NCBI GenBank assembly: GCA_008694505.1
Contig: VZDJ01000868.1
Coordinates: forward strand, 298,263-362,262
DNA length: 64,000 bases
Source: Cyanoderma ruficeps
Taxonomy: Eukaryota; Chordata; Aves; Passeriformes; Timaliidae
Direction: 5' to 3'
Positions 60,170 to 64,000 of this stretch are shown here, one piece after another. Made by a program: the position numbers and the translations under genes. Under the pieces are notes generated by a model. That model had not been told where the DNA came from. It ran no database searches and was given only the letters and a program-made list of their open reading frames with translations. Position 1 is the first letter of the stretch; every line of letters starts with the position of its first letter.

Positions 60170-63100
60170 CTGCACAGGAACACACGGTTACCAGGGCACT
60201 CCAGGTGGGCATGAGAAGCAGAAGCTTCCTGAGAAGCACCTCAGGCAGCAACAGCAGCCAGGGCACAAGGTGCTGGTGCAGCCCAGGCAGAGATCACACT
60301 GTCAGCACCTTGGCACGGGGCTCTGTAGGCTCCAATTCCCCTTGGGCCACTGGCCCTGCCACCCTCCTGGGCCCACACAAGCTTCGTGGTGACCCCTGGT
60401 GTGTGGTGGCCCCTCAGGTGCCTCTGCTGCATTGAGTACATCAAGGACAGTCTGAGCAAGGTGCTGCAACAGTGAGTTCACACCACGTCATTCTGTGGGG
60501 CCAGTGAATCCCAACCCCCTGACAGCAGCAGCAGTAAAAAGAACGTTTTCCCTGGATTTGCCTCCAGCCTTCTCAGCACATGGCTGGCTAGGGACAGTGC
60601 CTCCTGATGCCCACAGTGTCTGCTCTCAAAGCTGCCCTGCTGCTCAGCTGCAACTCAGGTAGCTTCTCTTTGCACCTAAAACTTTTCTCTAAACACAATA
60701 AACTTTCAAAGTGAAACTTTGAACATGAAATAGGTTGTAGCTGATAGGCCAAACCTTGAATTTTGAGCTGACGAGAAAGTCCTAAGCAGGTCAGACATTT
60801 AAAATGCAATCACTAAATTTCAAATCATAGAAGGAAAAAGCAGATCCTCTCAGTTTTTCAACTCTTGCTACTAAAATGAAAAGTGTGCTCCGTTTCTGTT
60901 TGTCTCTAATCTCTTCTTACCAGTTAATGTGCCTACACAGTCATTCCCGTTATCTTATCAGAAAAATGTTGCTAAATTGCTAAGCTGCAATAAAAGCAAT
61001 TTTAGTAAGGTGCAAATCCAAAAGAACACAAAACCTGGGTACTCCCACCTTACAATTGCTTTAATTGTTTCTGACCTCTTGACATTTTCAACTAAAAATA
61101 AAGCTGGTTAACATTTGTACTTCTGATTGCAAAATAATCCATTTGTTCAAACAAAATGAGTCATCCAGTCCTTATTAAACTGTTTAATGATGTCTTTGCC
61201 AGATTATTTCTTTTACTTGGTACCAAGTTAAGTGTATTATAAAGCAGAATTAAATAAACAAACTCCATTGAGTTTACACATTTGTTTTGGACAGCTGTAA
61301 ATTTGAAAGCTGTGAGGTTCTGTATGCTCAGTGTGCCTGAAAGGCTGGTGCCTTGCTGCACAAGAGATCAGCCACACATGCAATGACTCTGCACTTGAAC
61401 AGATTTTACCAGGATGGGCTTTTTGATTCCCTGCTTCGAATTTGACTGCTGAACAAAACATAACCCAAGGATTCAGCAGGAGGGTCCCACTGCAGCCAAA
61501 GGCAAATCCTGCTGTGTGCCTGTCCTGCTGGGTCTTGGGCCTGGGCAGAGCCTGGACCAGTGCTTGCCAAAACCCTGATGGTACCAGGCCAACCCTGCAG
61601 GAGTGCCAGAATCCAGGGACAGACCTGGTAAGATGGTAAAAGCCAGAGCATCACATTGGCAAGCCCAGCCAGGGTAAATGGAGCTGGACCCAGCAATGAT
61701 GTGGAAAGTAAAAATGTCACTGCAAAACTAAGTCTGACAGCAGAGGGAAGGGCAGCCAAGGCTAGAAATGACTCTGCCTACAGAGAGAGCCTTTTCCCAA
61801 GCACAGCCAGCTCCACAAACCTGCCCCTGCTTGAGCTGAAATTCCCCAGCTACAGCGACATATCAGCCACAATTCATCTGCTTAGCCACTAACATTAGCA
61901 AAAAAGCAAGAAAAATGTTTTGTGTTTCCTATTTCAGTGTTTCATGCCTTCAGCCATACCTCTGCACTCTTTGGGAAGATGGACTGACTCAAAAGCAGAG
62001 CAGATGAAAACTAGACTATAGTGGGGAAGAACAAGTGGGGCAAGGTCCATGCTGTTCTCTGTTTAGGCTACAGGAGAAAACCAGGGTGGGGAAGGAGCTG
62101 GGAATAGTTAAGAGGGATGAAAGGAAAGGGGAAAGGAAGGTGCAGTGAGGTGGGACAGGACTGACAAATAATGGACAAAGAAAGCTGGGATTGGCTCAGG
62201 AGTCCAGGTAGGGAGATCCTGGTGGAGGCGAGAAGTGAGACATCCTGAATGAGGAGAGCACACAGGGGCTGGAGCTGCCAAAGGCAGGGAACTGAGAGTG
62301 ACCAGGTGGAGGAGGATGAGTGCCATGCCCAGAGACTCCTTGTACAGGAGGAGCAGTGTTAGGAGATCATCGATCCACAGCTGTGATCTGCTGTGAAAAG
62401 TGGGACAGTCAGTGCTGTCAGTGCTGCCTGCTCAGCATCTCCAAATGGTCTTTGGGATGTGGACGGGGGCACACAGAGCCCTGGGACCACCCACTACTCC
62501 CTAGGAACATGCCACTTCTTTCCACAGAACCTAACCCTTCCTCTACTGGATGAATCTCACCTGAAATGGATGTTTGTCCCAAGACAGAATTTCCCATTTT
62601 CAGTGGATAATTTTTCCTTTGCCTAAAAGCAACATGAGTGCAGAGGAACAGGCTCTCTCTCTTCTCAAGGGGAAGGAAATGGTTTCATTTGCTCTTTTCC
62701 TTCACACCCTCCACGCTTCACCCAAAGTGTAAAGTCAGCAGCAGCAAGAAGCAGCTTTAGAGGACCTGCAAAGCCTTCCCCACAGGAGATCCTGTCATTT
62801 GGCCTTGTCTTCTGTCCAAATGGACAAAAGATGCTGGATCTGCCTGGCAAGGCTCACTGGCTTGGGACTGCCTTTCCCAGAGGGGGACAGTGGTTATGAA
62901 ACTTGCTCTCAGAGCTGTCCCTGTTTTCAGGCTCTTTGTTCATTAGTACTGCTTGTTTCAGGGCTACAGAGTGGTTTGGAGTTGAGCACTGAAGTGTGAG
63001 GCTCAGTGCACCCACCCCAGCTTTCAAGCTGCTCTGCAAAAGCCCAAGGGAGGCTTTACTTTTTTGGTGTGAAATGGAAGGCTTCAAAAAACAACTCCTG

Positions 63101-64000
63101 TCAAGATGCAGTGGCCAGGAATGCCAGGACTGCTCCAAAAATGCCTTTTCCTTATTGAGGGTAGTGGCATGATCTGTCCAGATAGACCCGATTGCACAAC
63201 AGCCTGACACCAGCACCAGGCCATCATGTGGCTCGACTCAATGGTCCCAACCCTGCCCCAAGGCAGGGCTGTGGGGCACAGCCAAGGGCAGCACAGGAGT
63301 TAAACTCCAGGGCTGCTGTCAGCTCTGTGCAGCCTCGCACTTTGTCCTCACTTACTAATACAGTCATGCTCCCCAGAGCCCCCCGTGCTACCTTCCAAGG
63401 GAAATGGGGTTGAAGCACTTACTAATTTCTTTTGGATGATAATACATATACAAGGTTTTTGACAATCAACAAACTATTTTGGCCAATTAAATAATCCAGA
63501 TTTGCACGGTGACAGATCCCAGATGTCAAAAAAGGCAACTGGTGAAATGTCCCTTTTTTTTTTTTTAAATCTACTGATCGTTTATTTGATTATGGCTGTG
63601 GAAAGCAGCAACACTATCTCTGCAAGACCTCAGAGTGGAACACTTGCCTGGCAATGATGACAGGACGTGGCCACACGTGGGACCATCCAAAGCAGAGGAG
63701 CACACGTGGGGCTGGAGGACCCTGGGTCTGTTCCTACAGCTGGTGTCCTACAGAGGCAGCTGTGTGTAGCCCAGGGAACTTATTTCAACTCAGCCACCGA
63801 CTTACCAGGAATTTTTAACAGAGCAAACTTATCAGGAGCAGAGTTTGACTTCTGTATCTGAGGGACTGGTTAGGAAGCAGAGCTGCCAGACCAAACCTGG
63901 GGTGCAGGGCTGGGGAAGGCACTTTCCTGTGGCTATGCCAAGGTGTTTTCTGCAGGCTCTGTGCTCAGTGATTCTCCTCCCATGCTGTAGCCTTCCTGGC
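60170..64000 (-). other. PEPD: PEPD last intron (partial)
   Basis: I looked on the minus strand for the preceding exon (recalled sequence around FLN-EV-QRF--FGG followed by a donor) and did not find it, so this stretch is taken as intron running out of the window. It has short A/T runs (for example 63,554-63,568) and no clear transposon or independent gene. Confidence 0.6.

Noticed and set aside
60045..60266. 73-codon minus-strand frame beginning MPWLLLLPEVLL with a hydrophobic start
   Set aside because: It is a wrong-frame shadow of the PEPD last exon and adjoining intron; the real frame gives VRIEDD... and has a proper splice acceptor.
60170..64000. Penultimate PEPD exon
   Set aside because: Searched by eye on the minus strand for the conserved segment before VRIE with a donor site; none found, so it probably lies beyond the window.
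1..64000. CRISPR arrays, bacterial operons, tRNA or rRNA genes, or a novel multi-gene system
   Set aside because: This is vertebrate DNA with spliced and CpG-island genes. No regularly spaced repeat-spacer pattern and no tRNA or rRNA signature was seen.

Overview
This window is vertebrate nuclear DNA, and almost certainly avian, most likely passerine. The evidence is an intronless C/EBP-alpha gene of bird length and sequence, CR1 LINE fragments, two LTR fragments of types common in songbird genomes, and old MIR-like SINE remnants in compact intergenic DNA. The gene order CEBPA - CEBPG - PEPD, with orientations minus, plus, minus, matches the conserved amniote block known from human chromosome 19q13. 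The organism call rests on recalled repeat and protein families, not on a search.

Layout. Positions 1-26,000 hold no gene I can support. They contain a diverged CR1 copy (about 2.4-2.9 kb), three MIR-like remnants (about 11.3, 15.0 and 25.6 kb), a 76-bp tandem duplication (7.9 kb) and several microsatellites. A CpG island with no assigned gene lies at about 26.1-27.1 kb. CEBPA is on the minus strand: 3' UTR from about 28.05 kb, CDS 28,869-29,846, the conserved five-codon uORF at 29,854-29,871 and a TATA box at 30,061-30,068, all in a CpG island running to about 31.3 kb. From 31.3 to 47.9 kb is an intergenic stretch with a near-perfect 21-bp hairpin (36.3 kb), an LTR fragment (41.7 kb) and a MIR-like remnant (34.7 kb).

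The CEBPG CpG-island promoter lies at about 48.0-49.2 kb. It carries an inverted pair of CCAAT boxes, GC boxes and two TGATGCAA elements of the ATF4-C/EBP (CARE) type around a non-coding first exon that ends at 48,772. A 4.75-kb intron, which includes a CR1 copy, leads to exon 2 at 53,529 with the whole CEBPG CDS (53,639-54,091) and a 3' UTR to about 55.6 kb. An LTR fragment with an attached GC-rich minisatellite follows at 56.1-56.8 kb. The last coding exon of PEPD (prolidase) is on the minus strand at 60,020-60,169, and the rest of the window is its last intron.

How the genes relate. CEBPA and CEBPG are divergently transcribed bZIP paralogues whose products can heterodimerise. C/EBP-alpha is a lineage-determining activator whose isoform balance is set by translation through the uORF. 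C/EBP-gamma lacks a transactivation domain and acts as a dimer partner, including with ATF4. PEPD is a cytosolic metallopeptidase that releases proline from X-Pro dipeptides, and it is convergent with CEBPG. I found no convincing new gene system. The most useful leads are regulatory: non-AUG extension potential in the CEBPA leader, the CARE pair and start-stop uORF of CEBPG, the 36.3-kb hairpin and the unassigned CpG island.
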